Shown piece after piece: positions 9,212-20,424 of a stretch of 64,000 nucleotides of DNA. Made by a program: the position numbers and the translations under genes. Numbering within the stretch: the first letter of the stretch is position 1; every line of letters starts with the position of its first letter. The stretch covers positions 1,356,351,834 to 1,356,415,833 of the forward strand of contig CM066033.1 of the NCBI GenBank assembly GCA_033557465.1, written 5' to 3'. Below the pieces are notes generated by a model, which worked only from the letters and a program-made list of their open reading frames with translations, was not told the origin of the DNA and did no database searches. Source of the stretch: Ichthyophis bannanicus. Lineage: Eukaryota > Chordata > Amphibia > Gymnophiona > Ichthyophiidae.

Positions 9212-11817
9212 CAAGGTGAATGAGCCCACAGTAAAAATGTGCAGAGCAGGATTTCCGACTCTTTCAGTCAGGTTTCCTATCTCCAGGGACTGCACTGTCT
9301 CTGTGGTCACAGTGTGGTGCAGCGGACAGAGCCAATACTTCAAGGACCAGAGAGTCACAGGTTCAAATCCCAGCTGGGGTACCTGCCAGCCCAGTCCCCA
9401 TATTTTACCCACCACTAAACAGAGATAGTAAAGACACTCCTTTATTGCAGAGAACATAAGCATGGTTCAATCACCCATATTTTACCCTACACCGCTCACA
9501 CACCATAACAATGGGCATTACCTACAGCCGAGTCCCCCAAATGCAGTCCTGGAGTGCCGCAACTCAATCAGGTCATATGGTTATTCTAAGATAAGGACAT
9601 GCCAGCATGTTGGCGGAAGGGTACAGGTGGTGGAGGGGGCAGTGGCTGCTAGCCACAGAAGACAGTGGCCTAGCCATGTGCAGGCTGGCACCGTCCACTG
9701 CAACAGACAGGCCCTGTCGGATGTACAGTCATGGACTTCCCAGGGAATTAAGCCAATCTATGGCAACATGGTGGTACAGTGCACACAGACAGTGTGTGCA
9801 AGAATAGAAGGTCACAAGTTCAAAGCTCCAGCTGGGGCTACTGCCAATCCTGTCCACATATTTTTCCCACAACTAAACCGTGATAGTAAGGACAAACCTG
9901 TATTGCTGAGGACATATGCATTTGTAATACGCCTATCTTTTACCACACCGAGCACAGACACCATGAACAGGGGCATTACCTAGAGCAGAGTCTTCCAAAT
10001 GCAGTCCTGGAGGACCACACACCATTCAGGTTCCATGCTGCCTCCAATACAAATGCCTGTGCTGCATATCTATGCACCACCCCCATGGCATGTAGATGTA
10101 GCTCATGCATATTCATGAGGGACAGCAGGAAAACCCGAACAGTGTTAGGCACACCAGGACTGGAGTTGGGAACCTCTGCCATAAAGCAGCAGCCAACAGG
10201 GGCAGACACACCCACACCCACAGGCCCCATTGGCCAATGCCTCCTGGAGAGGCAGGACATTGGGCCCTGCGTGCATCTCCCAATACTAGCACCTGCATAC
10301 CTTAGCAATGCCACCCTACACCTGGGTATACGGTACACAGCTCTCAAACGTTTGCTATGAGTATTGGCAGATAGACATTCCTACGTTAAGCACAGTTTGC
10401 TCTTTGAGCTCCATCATAACAATCTTTCTGATGTCTGCGGTGTGTGCTTCAGGTCTGGCCTCTGACAGTGGTCACCACCCTGGGGAGTGACCCCCAACAG
10501 TATTGCGTACCATATCCATGCCTGTACTGTGCCCAGGACTGGTGTGGTGGGCAAGGCTGATAAACTCCTCTATAGTAGCACAATGCTGGCATACGTGTGG
10601 GAGTGTGTGTCTGTCTATACAGTGTGTGTTGGATGCAAACACCTTCCACAGCCCACACTGCCAGCACTGTTGCCAGTATTGGCCTGCCAATGTGCATAAT
10701 GAGCAGCAAGGTACCATGGGTATAGCTCTGAAAGGGTGGGCTGGCCAGGATGCATCTGCACAGGGCATAGGGCACTGCCTGGGACATTGTAGTGGCCGAC
10801 CACCACCTACACAGACAGGGTGACCTCTGTCTGTCCTGCTGGGGATCACTCTCACCCTGACTGTGCAGTGACCACAGCATGTCTAGGCACCCCCATAGTG
10901 CTATATAGTTTTTCTCTCATGTGATATATATGGGTTTTCTTTTGGGGCCCAGTCACTAACATCTGCTGGTGTGCACTGCCATCCCAGTTCTGGGTGCATG
11001 CATTTCCACCAGGACTAGCTAGCAGACTGTTTTCAGCTGGTCTGTGTCTTGATGGAGCGCCTTGCAGGGTGCAGTGGCTGAAGGCTTGCTGCAGGAGAAT
11101 ATCAGATAGTGGTGGGGTGCAGCTTAGCATATCCAGGCCTAATGTCTGTCTGATATTGTGTTATGGATGTGTATAGAGCTGCTTTGACTGCCCTGTAGGG
11201 TGTCTGTTCCCCAGCAGGACTGGGGTTGATGGTCCACTCTACTGCCACCATTGCAGGGAGGTAGAATGTGGATCTGTTGATAGGAGACCTTGTTTTTCAG
11301 CCTGGGGGGGGAAATGGTGGTACATAGTCCACCTAGGTGTCCATAAGGGGTTCCCCTGACTAAGACAGAAAGAGATTTCCAAGGTGTTTCTGCAGAAACT
11401 ACCTATCTCACAGATTAATACTGCTTTGGAGCTCTGGCATGGCCTCTTTCAGCCATGAAGGGTGTTGTGGACCTGGTCCTGGGTGCCTCATCGCACCCTC
11501 AGGGTGAGCACAGTACCCGCACACTGTGACGGTGTGTAGCTACTCTGTGCCAGTAACACACACGGTCAGTACCCACTACCAGGCCTAGGTGCTGTGGGGG
11601 TGCATACCCCATCTTCAGATCATCTGTAGACTGCTGCTTTTCATGTGCAGTGCATCATGGGTGCGAGAGGACTACCCTTACCCTGGTAGCCGCAGCACAG
11701 TCTGCAGAAGTTATTTGGTAGCCAGACAGACATCTCTTTACAGGTATAGAGCTGTAGCCCACTGGTGACTGCACTGCTTGTGGAGCCAGAGGTTGGTGGT
11801 TCAAATCCAAAGTGCGT

Positions 11818-11960
11818 TTCTTTATTTTATTCACTTTATTTATTTACATTCCTCCATATACCGCGCTATTCTGCACCATTGCGGTTTACATTGCACAAAC
11901 CGGACATACATTGAACAGGGCATTCTAACTTGGAGATACGTATTTCACAGGGTACATGGG
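11818..11960 (-). mobile_element. Short L2-tailed repeat inserted in E2
   Basis: Starting just after the tRNA-like module, this stretch reads TTTATTTATTTACATTCC, then ATACCGCGCTATT and GCGGTTTACATTG. That is the minus-strand 3' end of an L2-type LINE or a SINE that uses its tail. Very similar tails occur at 23456-23586 and 31697-31865. E1 lacks it at the matching position, so it arrived after the copies split. Confidence 0.65.
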
Positions 11961-12497
11961 GGGGCTGTCTGGGGCAGTGTGTGTGTGATTTGAAGTAGTA
12001 CAGCCGGCAGAAACACGCTCGCAGTGCTGTAACCTTTCGGTGCCTCATCAGGCCCCCCATTCAGCACCTTCTAGGGCTCCCTATGGGCAACATTATAGGG
12101 TGCCTTAGCGGACAGTGCACTTTATGATATGCCCTCTGGAGTGCCTTCTGCGGCACCGTATGTTACGGCACTGTGAGGGGGGTGTATTTGCTGGCAGCAC
12201 TAATTAAAATAGAAATAAAATGCCTCCTACAGCATTCTTACCCTTAAAAGGTACTGCCTCAGCCTGCCTTCTTCATTGGGCACAGTGGGGGATTGAACCC
12301 ATGGCCCCTGCACCAACCATCAGTGTTTTAACCATTGTACTATGTCTCTGTTCCTTTGTGTGTGCACATCAGGGCGCCACTTGTGCGATCGCTTACTCCC
12401 GTTTTTTTCTTTTTTCTGCCTGAACCGCCCACTCCTTATATGGCACAGGCACACTACCGCGGCCCCGCACAATTTCGGAGTTTAGTAAACATACCCC

Positions 12498-12541
12498 TAA
12501 ATTTCATCAGTCATTTGGACACCCAATCTTCCAAGTTATCA
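12498..12541 (-). mobile_element. CR1 LINE, continuation beyond E2
   Basis: The bases after the TAA duplication read ATTTCATCAGTCATTTGG and continue to about 12541. They match the complement of the CR1 frame around 16280-16325. This is the missing neighbour of the fragment ending at 8478. The CR1 5' truncation point is near 12541. Confidence 0.8.
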
Positions 12542-13250
12542 ACGCCCTATCCTTTGTCCACCATGTTCATCACCAGTGGCACTCTAACTGCTGCAATTTC
12601 CACTTAGCATCTTGCAATGCCCATGAGTACCATGGTTGCTGCCGTCCGCTGCTCAAACATACCCATCACACAGGTGCCACCTCATCCAATGCATCTACCA
12701 CAGACTGATGCCAGTCTTCTATCTGCACATTAAGTGGGTCATCTTCACCGCTTTCATGACAGTCACCAGCAAGGACCCCCCAATGCTGCCACATCTGCCA
12801 TCACCTCACCTCTTTCCACACCTCCCGTGCCCCCACGTCCTTCCATTTATCTCCCTCCAGTGACACTGAAGGTAGTGATCGGCCCAGGTAGTGATCAGAC
12901 CAAGAAACAGGATGGATGTGAATTCCCCGAATCCCACCTCCTGCTAACAGAGAATCATTGCCAAACACCAAATCCAGAGTATATCCTCCCTGATGAGTTG
13001 GACCAGTCAACACCTGCTTCAAGCCCCCCACTGCCAATGATGTCAATAAGAGAGACACTTTCTCATCTTCTAGTACATCCACATGCACATTAAAATCCCC
13101 ACTACCAACAAGTCCCCATGCCCATAGTTTTAGCCAAAATACCCTCCACCAAAGACTCCCTGACTGATCAGGGAGTCTTGGGGGACAGTAGATCAGTAAT
13201 ATACTCCCACACCTCCTTTACCCAACCTCAAAAACACCCACATCCAGTAG
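12541..13250 (-). pseudogene. L3/CR1-like LINE endonuclease and linker fragment
   Basis: On the minus strand the frame shows GDFNVHVDVLEDEK near 13120-13070, then LTGPTHQGGYTLDLVFGN and PVSWSDH around 12900-13000. These are the late motifs of an APE-type endonuclease. The downstream linker QIEDWHQSVVDALDEVAP runs near 12670-12730. The fragment is interrupted by stops. With 6880-7652 it forms one L3-like LINE disrupted by CR1 and E2. Confidence 0.75.
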
Positions 13251-13254
13251 ACAC

Positions 13255-13830
13255 ATTTATTATTTATTTATTTAAAAGATTTTTTTATACCGCTTTATCA
13301 GTCAATCAAAGTGGTTTACAGATAATATAACTTAAACAATTACATCATAACAGGGTTAACTATATACATCAAAAGTTATTAACTATGTACAGAGTAACTA
13401 GTTGCATTTACAGTGCAACCAGTTGGGTTTACTAGCATTCAGTAACTATTTACATTCAATGGGGAGGCAGTATATTTGATGAGTTCAGTGCATGGTACTT
13501 AAGCTGGGTATGTACCTAGTTCTATCTGATTTGTTCCATAGTGTTCTGTAAAGAGTAGAGTCTTGGTACTCTTTCGGACGTCCACAAGGTCTCGTATGTT
13601 CCTTATTTTTGGTGGGAGGCTGTTCCATAAGATCGGGGCATAATATGCAAAGGCTCTATTGCTTGTTGATTTGTTGGTTTTGTGGAAGTCATCTGGGGGG
13701 GGGGGGGCTCGTGAGTTTTGGGTGCATCCCCTTCTCTGGTATTTTGTTTATTAAGGTGGAGAGGTAAGATGGTGCTATGTTATAGAGCAACTTGAAAATG
13801 ATGATACATATTTTCACACTGTACCCACAA
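13255..13830 (-). mobile_element. L2-type LINE 3' end
   Basis: On the plus strand the fragment opens with TTATTTATTTATTTAAAAG, TATACCGCTTTATC and AAAGTGGTTTACAG. It continues with the untranslated and C-terminal region shared with the LINE ends at 17611 and 27740 (GGAGGCTGTTCCATAAGAT block near 13612). It is a 5'-truncated copy with no usable frame. Confidence 0.65.
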
Positions 13831-14063
13831 ACCCTTCCAGACCAACACCATTACTACCCCCCCCTCCCCCACTTCGATCCTGGTGATCCATCTGTACCTC
13901 CATATATTCCAACTGCACCAAGAAACCTTCCTCTAAACTATGATCCTCCTCCACTCAAGTTTCCAGTAGGCAATCTGGCTACTGATCCTCCAGCAGGTCA
14001 TGCACCAAGTTCAACTTTGGCATTAGGGAAAATAGGGGAAAGCCGACAGTCGCCCAAGAGCGC

Positions 14064-14954
14064 ATGGTTTGGAAGAAGGTATTCTTGAAGGATACTACCA
14101 AAATCAGTGAGGTTCCAAAAAAGAGTAAAGTAGCCCAAATGCCCTTGAGTATGGTGCAGAGAGAGCGTAAAGATTCCAAATTACCCATGCCTACCAATAG
14201 CCAGATTAATATTAATAAAATACAGTCTCTAAAATGCTTGTATGCAAATGCTAGAAGTCTAAACAATAAGATGGGAGAGTTAGAATATATAGCACTAAAT
14301 GAGAGGTTAGATATGATTGCAATCTCAGAGACATGGTGGAAGGAGGATAACCAATGGGACACTGTGATACCTGGATACAAACTATATTGTAATGATAGAA
14401 TTGATCAAATTAGTGGAGGGGTTGCGCTCTATGTTAGAGAGGGCATTGAGTCAGAAAGGATTAAAGTTTTGCAGGAAACAAAATTTGCTGTAGAATCTCT
14501 ATGGATTGAAATTCCATGTATGAAGGAGAAGGTGATGGCAGTGGGGGTGTACTATCGAACGCCTGGCCAGAATGAACAAACGGATGATGAAATGCTCAAA
14601 GAAACCAAGGAAGCTAACAAACATCACAGCAGAGTAATAATAATGGGTGATTGCAATTACTCCAGTATCGACTGGGTCAGTGTCACAGCAGGACATGCTA
14701 GGGAGATAAAGTTTCTAGATGAAATAAATGACTGCTTCTTGGAGCAGCTGGTTCATGAACTGACCAGAGGGGAAGCCATGCTGGACCTAGTCCTTAGTGG
14801 AACACCAGATCTGGTGCAAGAAATAAGGGTTTTGGGACCACTTGGCAATAGTGATCATAGCATGATCGTGTTTGATTTAATTAGTGAAGAAGGGATAGTA
14901 AAAAATCTGCAGTACTACCTTTTAACTTTCAAAAGGGAGACTATGATAAAATGA
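14064..14954 (+). pseudogene. CR1 endonuclease domain
   Basis: This 296-codon open stretch is an APE-like endonuclease, which nicks target DNA to prime reverse transcription. Motifs in order are NARSLNNK (residues ~62-69), SETWW (~88), GGVALYVREG, VYYRTPGQ, MGDCN (usually GDFN in this family), DLVLSGTPD and the catalytic NSDHSM near residue 267. The frame continues upstream of the first methionine. Downstream the LINE frame goes on after shifts at about 14950 and 15250. The change in the GDFN motif and the downstream breaks make it a fossil, though a young one. Confidence 0.85.
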
Positions 14955-14988
14955 GGAATATAGTTAAGAAAAAAACTAAAAGGAGCAG

Positions 14989-15254
14989 TTGCAAAAGTTA
15001 AAGACTTACATCAAGCTTGGCTGTTGTTTAAAAATACTATCCTGGAAGCCCAGACCAGCTGTATTCCACGCATTAAGAAAAGTGGAAAAAAGTCCAAAAA
15101 ACTGCCAGCATGGTTTAAAGGTGAGGTCAGAGAGGCTGTTGCTGCCAAAAAAGCATCTTTCAGGAAATGGAAAAAAGAGCCAAACGACGAAAACTGGAAA
15201 CAGCACAAGCAATGGCAAGTTAAATACAAAGCATTGATAAGGCAGGCAAAGTGA
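14989..15254 (+). pseudogene. CR1 linker between endonuclease and reverse transcriptase
   Basis: A lysine-rich stretch containing TSCIPRIKKSGKKSKKLPAW lies in the frame opening at 15024. It matches the typical link between the two enzymatic domains of CR1 elements. It is out of frame with the endonuclease upstream and ends at a stop near 15252. Confidence 0.7.
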
Positions 15255-15258
15255 GAAT

Positions 15259-16541
15259 TTGAGAAGGAAATTGCTACGGAAGCAAAAACACGAAATAGAC
15301 TTTTTCAAGTACTTTCGTAGCAAAAGGCCTGTGAGAGAGTCAATTGGACCATCAGATGATAGAGGGGTAAAAGGGGCAGTAAGAGGAGACAAGACTATAG
15401 TGGAGAGACTGAATGACTTCTTTGCTTCGGTCTTTACTGAGGAAGATGTAAGGATGTTACCCAAGACTGAAGTGGTATTTAAAGGTGATACTGCAGAGGA
15501 ATTGAGAGAAATATCGCTACACCGGGAAGATGTATTACAAGTATTTGATAAACTGAATAGTAGCAAATCACCTGGATCGGATGGTATACATCCAAGAGTG
15601 TTGAAAGAACTGAAATATGAGATTGCAGACCTGCTATTAGTAATCTGTGAACTTTCATTAAAATCATCTGTAATACCTGAAAATTGGAGGATCGCAAATG
15701 TAACGCCAATTTTTAAAAAGGGTTCCAGGGGTGATCCAGGGAATTACAGACGTCAGTACCAGGGAAAATGGTAGAAACCATCATAAAGAACAAAATTACA
15801 CAGCATGTAGATAGTCATGACCTAATGGGAGACAGCCAACATGGCTTTAGACAAGGAAGATCTTGTCTTACTAATCTATGTTTTTTTGAAGGTGTGAATA
15901 AACAGGTAGACAAAGGTGAGTCGGTTGATATAGTGTATCTGGACTTTCAGAAAGCTTTTGACAAGGTCCCTCATCAGAGACTTTTGGCAAAACTAAAAAG
16001 TCATGGGATAGGAGGCAGTGTACTATTGTGGATTAGGAACTGGTTAAAAGATAGAAGGCAGAGGGTAGGGCTAAATGGCCAATTTTCCCAATGGAAAAAG
16101 ATGAATAGTGGAGTACCCCAGGGATCTGTACTGGGTCTGCTACTTTTTGACATATTCATAAATGACCTGGAAAAGGCAATAAACTAGTGAGGTTATCAAA
16201 TTTGCAGACGACACAAAACTGTTTAAAGTTGTTAAAACCCAAGAGGACTGTGGAAAACTGCAGGAGGATCTGGATAAATTGGAAGACTGGGCATCCAAAT
16301 GGCAGATGAAATTTAATGTGGACAAGTGCAAAGTCATGCACCTAGGAAAGAACAACCCACACTATGGTTACACAATGCAAGGTTCCACATTGGGAACCAC
16401 CACCCAGGAAAAAGATTTAGGAGTCATCGTGGATAACATTTTAAAACCCTCCGCCCAGTGTGCAGTGGCGGTCAAGAGAGCAAATAGAATGCTAGATATC
16501 ATAAGGAAAGGAATAGAAAATAAAACAAAGGATATTATAAT
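15259..16541 (+). pseudogene. CR1 reverse transcriptase, broken into three frames
   Basis: Frame pieces 15259-15774, 15768-16187 and 16190-16541 give the polymerase in order: SKSPGSDGIHPRVLKEL, WRIANVTPIFKKG, QHGFRQGRSC, YLDFQKAFD with the first catalytic aspartate, SGVPQGSVLG, and FADD (16201-16212) with the other two. A short deletion near 15750 removes the usual segment after NYR, and a stop precedes the FADD piece at 16186. All catalytic aspartates survive, but the breaks mean no single protein. Insertion of an L2-type tail ends the third piece at 16541. Confidence 0.85.
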
Positions 16542-16842
16542 TTATTTATTTATTTATTTATTTAACAGGTTTTCTATACCGCCTTTTCCTTAAATCAAAG
16601 CGGTTACCAGACACAAGAAGGGAGAACAGAGACAGGGGGGCATAAAAGAGTGAAGGTAAAATTGGGATACGCAACATCAAGGAACCGTTACAGTAAAACA
16701 AGTTATATGCAGGCTATAATAATAGAGACTGTTAGATGTCTGTGCCATAGTACTCAGTGAAGAGTACAAATTTCAGTTGTTTTCTGAACTCCTTTAAATC
16801 ATCCATGGATCGCACATCGGGAGGGAGAGAGTTCCATATAAT
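16542..16842 (-). mobile_element. L2-type tail inserted in CR1
   Basis: On the plus strand it begins TTTATTTATTTATTTATTT, then TATACCGCCTTTTCC and AAAGCGGTTACC, and ends in a block similar to an L2 C-terminal region. The flanks end in GATATTATAAT and CCATATAAT. Removing it rejoins the CR1 frame at GATATTATAATGCCTCTGT. A shared ATAAT is the likely target duplication. Confidence 0.75.
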
Positions 16843-17317
16843 GCCTCTGTATCGTTCCATGGTACGACCGCACCTTGAATATTGTCTGCAATTCTGGTCG
16901 CCGTATCTTAAAAAGGATATAGCGTTATTAGAAAAGGTACAGAGAAGAGACACCAAAATGGTAAAGGGGATGGAAGGCTACTCCTATGAAGAGAGGCTAC
17001 AAAGGTTAGGGCTCTTCAACCTGGAAAAGAGACAGCTGAGGGAAGATATGATAGAGGTCTATAAATTAATGAATGGAGTGGAACGGGTAAACGTAGATTG
17101 ATTGTTTACGCTATCAGAATTTAGAAAGACTAGGGAACATGTAATAAAGCTACAGGGTAAACTATTTAAGACAAATAAGAGAAAATATTTTTTCACTCAA
17201 CGTGTAATCAAACTCTGGAATTTGTTACCGGAGGATGTAGTAAGAGCTGTAAGTGTAGCTGGGTTTAAAAAAGGTTTGGACAAGTTCCTGGAGGAAAGGT
17301 CCATAAACCATTATTAA
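16843..17317 (+). pseudogene. CR1 C-terminal region
   Basis: The frame resumes with [19 protein letters not shown] and [21 protein letters not shown], has a stop at 17099-17101, then continues LFTLSEFRKTRE...[12 protein letters not shown] to a natural end near 17317. This is the C-terminal region of CR1 ORF2. The copy at 30980-31417 has the same region uninterrupted, so the internal stop is specific to this one. Confidence 0.8.
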
Positions 17318-17491
17318 AAAGAGACCCAGGATATCAATGCTTGACCCAATACAAGCATTGTGGAACCTGTGTCTCTTGGGGATACTGCTAGGTATGTATG
17401 ACCTAGATTGGCCACTGTTGGAAACAGGATAGTGGGCTTGATGGACCTTGGTCTGACCCAGTATGGCATATCTTATGTTCTTATGTTCTTA
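17318..17491 (+). repeat. CR1 3' UTR and terminal microsatellite
   Basis: The untranslated tail includes GGCCACTGTTGGAAACAGG and CTTGATGGACCTTGGTCTG and ends in TTATGTTCTTATGTTCTT. This terminus defines the CR1 copies in the window. Confidence 0.85.
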
Positions 17492-17610
17492 TTAACGAAC
17501 ACACATTTAACAAGGCGCATGACCACCACACTTCTGTGATCATACTTCTGGTATTAACCAGCACCTCCATCAGGGTCCTAGCCCCCCCCTCCTGTAACTA
17601 CCCAATAGAG
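17492..17610. other. Short spacer, possibly older LINE
   Basis: About 120 bases between the CR1 end and the next LINE. The minus strand reads weakly like the start of a LINE endonuclease (residues VNTRS). It may belong to the L3-like element at 12541-13250, pushed apart by the CR1, but I cannot show that. Confidence 0.25.
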
Positions 17611-19640
17611 TATTTATTTATTTATTTAACTGTATTTATATCCCGCTTTTCACCGGGTCAAAGCGGTGTAACACATAACAGGGGGGGGGGGGGGTGGTGG
17701 AATCAATGGTTATAGGGTGGGGCCATCACCATGGGGCAACATTAATGATTTGGGATGGACATAGACATTTACAATCCTACAGTTTCTAATCATGAGTTCT
17801 TGAAGAGGGGGTGGTGTTTCTGTTCAGAGATGGTCACGGAATAGGACCGTTTTCAGCTGTTTTTTGAAAGATGTGATATCACCGTTGTTTCTGATGTGGT
17901 TCGGCAGAGAGTTCCAGAGAGATGGAGCATAGAGTTCAAAGGCTCTGTTGCAGGTCCGTTGAGTGGACTTGGTTCTTTTGTGGGGGACGGTGATGGAGTT
18001 ATTGGAGGATTGTCTGGTTGTTTTGCCGTGGATCGGGCGAGGCAGTAAGGTGTGAAGCGGGGTGTTCTGTGTTTGGTGGATGGTTTTGTGGGTGAGTAGG
18101 ATGACTTTGTACTTGATTCTTGCTTCGATGGGAAGAATGTGTAGGTCTCTTAGGACTGGAGTGATGTGGTCCCGTTTTTTCGTATTCTTAATAATCCTTG
18201 CTGTAGTATTTAAGGCAGTTCAGAGGGGGTTGGTTTGTGTGGCGGATAGTCCATGGTAGATTATGTTACAGACGTCCAGATGTGGGAGTGTCACAGCCTG
18301 CATTACTGTCCTGAAGTCCTGAGGTTCGAGGAGGGGTCGGAGACGTTGTACAGTTTTAGCTTTGTGGAATATAGTTCCGGTGGTCTTGTTGATTTGGTGC
18401 TTAAGGGTTAGAGCTTGGTCAATGATAATGCCTAGATATCTTATTTTTGGCTGTACTTGAATTTGGGTGGTTCCCATGCTGAGGTGGGTAGGTGGCTTGA
18501 AGTCTGGGTCTTTTGTTACTATAAGAGCTTCGTTTTTTTTAATGTTAATGGATAGGTTGTTCTCTTGTAGCCAGTTGATACGTTAGTGAAGCAGGCTGAT
18601 AGCTGGTCATTTGCTGGGTTTGTGGTTGTAATTGGTGCGTAGAGCATTATGTCGTCTGCGTATATGTGGAAGTTGATGTTGTGGGTGCGTATGACTGAGC
18701 AGAGTGGACGGAGGTAGATATTGAAGAGCATGGCTGATAATGTGGATCCTTGAGGTACTCCTTGATGTTGCCGGTAGGGGAACGAAGTTGAGGTGCTGGT
18801 GCGGATCAGTTGCTGTCAGTTGGTTAGATAGGACCTGAACCATTGGAGTACAGTATCTTTGATTCCAATTGTTTGGAGTCTGTATATGAGGATGTCGTGG
18901 GAGATGGTGTCAAAGGCCGCTGATATATCTAGGAAGATCAGGATGTATCCGGAGTGTTTTTCTTGGGTTCCTATGATGAGGGTGTTCATCAGTGTGGTCA
19001 TGAGGGTCTCGACTCCATGTAGTGGTCGGAAGCCGTGTTGCTGGGGGTCTAGTATATTGTTGATGTCCAGATGTTCTTGGAGTTGACGTTGGACTACCTT
19101 CTCTATTATCTTGGCGGTGAGGGGGAGGCTTGCTACTGGTCTGTAGGAGGTGGGGTCTAGGGGGTCTAGGTTGTGCTTTTTCAGGGTCGGTCGAATTATT
19201 GTGGTCTTGAGGGCGTCTGGCATGTGTCCTTGGGTAAAGGATTCGTTTATGATGTGGGTTAACGGTGTACTCAGGGCTTCTTTGGTTTTCTTTATCCAAT
19301 CAGTAGGGCAGGGGTCCAGCAGGGAGGTGGTGGTGTTCAGGCAGGAGATGGTGGAGGATATTTCTTCTTTTGAGGTTGTGTCGAACGTATTCCAGTCTTT
19401 GTTTATGATGGTGCATGGATTCGTCTTGGTTGTTTCAGCATAGTGGTTGGAGCTTTGCGGTTGTTGAAGTTGTTTGTATTGCCGGGCTAGGAGATCAGGG
19501 GGGATATCTGGCAGCTGGTCAGATTTACTAGGTGCTTTTGTCAGTTTTTTGTCAGTAGCAGCATAATTCACCCTTCCCCAGACACAAGGAATCAGTTCCG
19601 CCACCACTTCAGCCATTCCTTGCCCATCACCCTGCATCCT
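17611..19640 (-). mobile_element. L2-like LINE, 5' truncated
   Basis: The 3' end on the plus strand is TATTTATTTATTTAACTG, TATATCCCGCTTTTC and AAAGCGGTGTAACAC at 17611-17680. The reverse transcriptase lies upstream on the minus strand to about 19560. The neighbouring 19560-19640 may be older flank. A G-run at 17680-17692 lies in the 3' UTR. Confidence 0.8.
18220..19590 (-). pseudogene. L2-like reverse transcriptase
   Basis: On the minus strand, frame 19637-18816 gives TIIRPTLKKHNLDPLDP, SYRPVASLPLTAKIIEKVV, QQHGFRPLHGVETL, and FLDISAAFDTISHDIL with the first catalytic aspartate. After a shift near 18820 it continues LLFNIYLRPLCSVI and YADDIMLYAP (18731-18640). A further shift leads to the C-terminal region in 18477-18220 (KIRYLGIIIDQALTLKHQI). 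The catalytic YADD is kept. At least two frameshifts make it a pseudogene. No endonuclease part is present. Confidence 0.85.
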
Positions 19641-20254
19641 CTAAGAATCCCACCACACAACATCCCAGAACACCAAACTCCACCACATTCCCCAGCAAAG
19701 ACTGTTTCCACCACTGCAACCCTAGCCCTCCCTCACCCATCATACACACAACACTCTCATTACCCCTTACATAAACTGTATCTAACCCCCCAGTATAAAC
19801 CACTTCGATTGAAGGAAAAGGTGGTATATAAATCTGGATAAATAAAATAAATAAACACCGGCCCACCACCCGCTCCTACTATCCTTAACAAATTATGACC
19901 ACAGAATCCCTGCACCTGAAACCTGCCAAGGCCCATCAATGGGCACACTAAGGGGTGTGCCCTGCCCTTTAGGCATCTCCCTTTGGCGCAATGCCTGATT
20001 CACGATGCCTCAACCCCTACCATCACTTAAATGAAGCCCAGTGATGACATCATCCACCCATAACTACTTCTAGAAGTGCTGCGGGGTTGGAATGCACTCA
20101 CCAGACCCACAAACAGCAATAGGTTCAGCCAAGAGCATGTTAGTCCAGTTGTTAAACATCCACTAAGCACAGATGGAAATGCAGACTGGGCAGACCATGC
20201 AGGAGTCCCAATGGCAGACAACAGTCTAGCAACAGTAATAAGGAAAAGATCAGC
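19641..20254. other. Unassigned spacer with an L2-type tail
   Basis: At 19791-19858 the plus strand reads ACCACTTCGATTGAAGG, GGTGGTATATAAATCTGG and ATAAATAAAATAAATAAAC, the 3' end of an L2-type LINE or SINE in plus orientation. The remainder shows no family I recognise. Confidence 0.4.
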
Positions 20255-20424
20255 ATAGAGGTACTTAGGACGGCTTTCTAAGCAGGTTAAAGTTGTCCAC
20301 TATTTTAATTTCTTTTCCATCAATGATGAACTTATTGATTTTGCTAGTTGTCAGGATCTTTGTCTGCTTTACATTAAGGGGCAGGCATATTTTAAGAGTA
20401 TATTCCCTGATCTTGAAAAGCAAA
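20255..20424 (-). pseudogene. RTE/BovB-like LINE, C-terminal piece
   Basis: The minus strand gives KIREYTLKICLPLNVKQTKI, then TSKINKFIIDGKEIKIVDNF. This is the segment that follows the catalytic motif in RTE/BovB reverse transcriptases. It continues the frame that breaks off at 21966 (residues EDNLKHLLL), with an L1-derived insertion between. It ends near 20255 as the window's most downstream piece of this LINE. Confidence 0.75.

Larger units (their letters stand above)
8479..12497 (+). mobile_element. TAA-TIR element copy E2 (Harbinger-like, non-autonomous)
   Basis: The left end GGGGTATGTTTACTAAAC starts at 8479 and the right end GTTTAGTAAACATACCCC finishes at 12497. The copy is flanked by TAA at 8476-8478 and TAA at 12498-12500. 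It sits inside a CR1, and joining the flanks with one TAA restores the CR1 sequence seen at 16300-16330. This is strong evidence for a 3-bp target duplication. Internal order matches E1: hairpin centred ~9055, tRNA-like modules at 9312-9384, 9769-9835 and 11750-11812, and a minus-strand module at 12280-12350. It carries its own insertion, an AAATAAA-tailed repeat at 11818-11960. No transposase frame is visible. Confidence 0.88.
13880..17491 (+). mobile_element. Nearly full-length CR1 LINE
   Basis: The copy runs from upstream of the endonuclease frame to the 3' terminus ATCTTATGTTCTTATGTTCTT. It contains endonuclease, linker, reverse transcriptase and C-terminal parts in order, interrupted by frameshifts and by an insertion at 16542-16842. 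The same 3' end appears at 30969-31590 and, complemented, at 7653. The exact 5' limit is uncertain; I placed it where similarity to neighbouring repeats ends. Confidence 0.85.

Noticed and set aside
12734..13093. 119-codon plus-strand open stretch
   Set aside because: Antisense of the L3-like endonuclease on the minus strand, which has the recognisable motifs.
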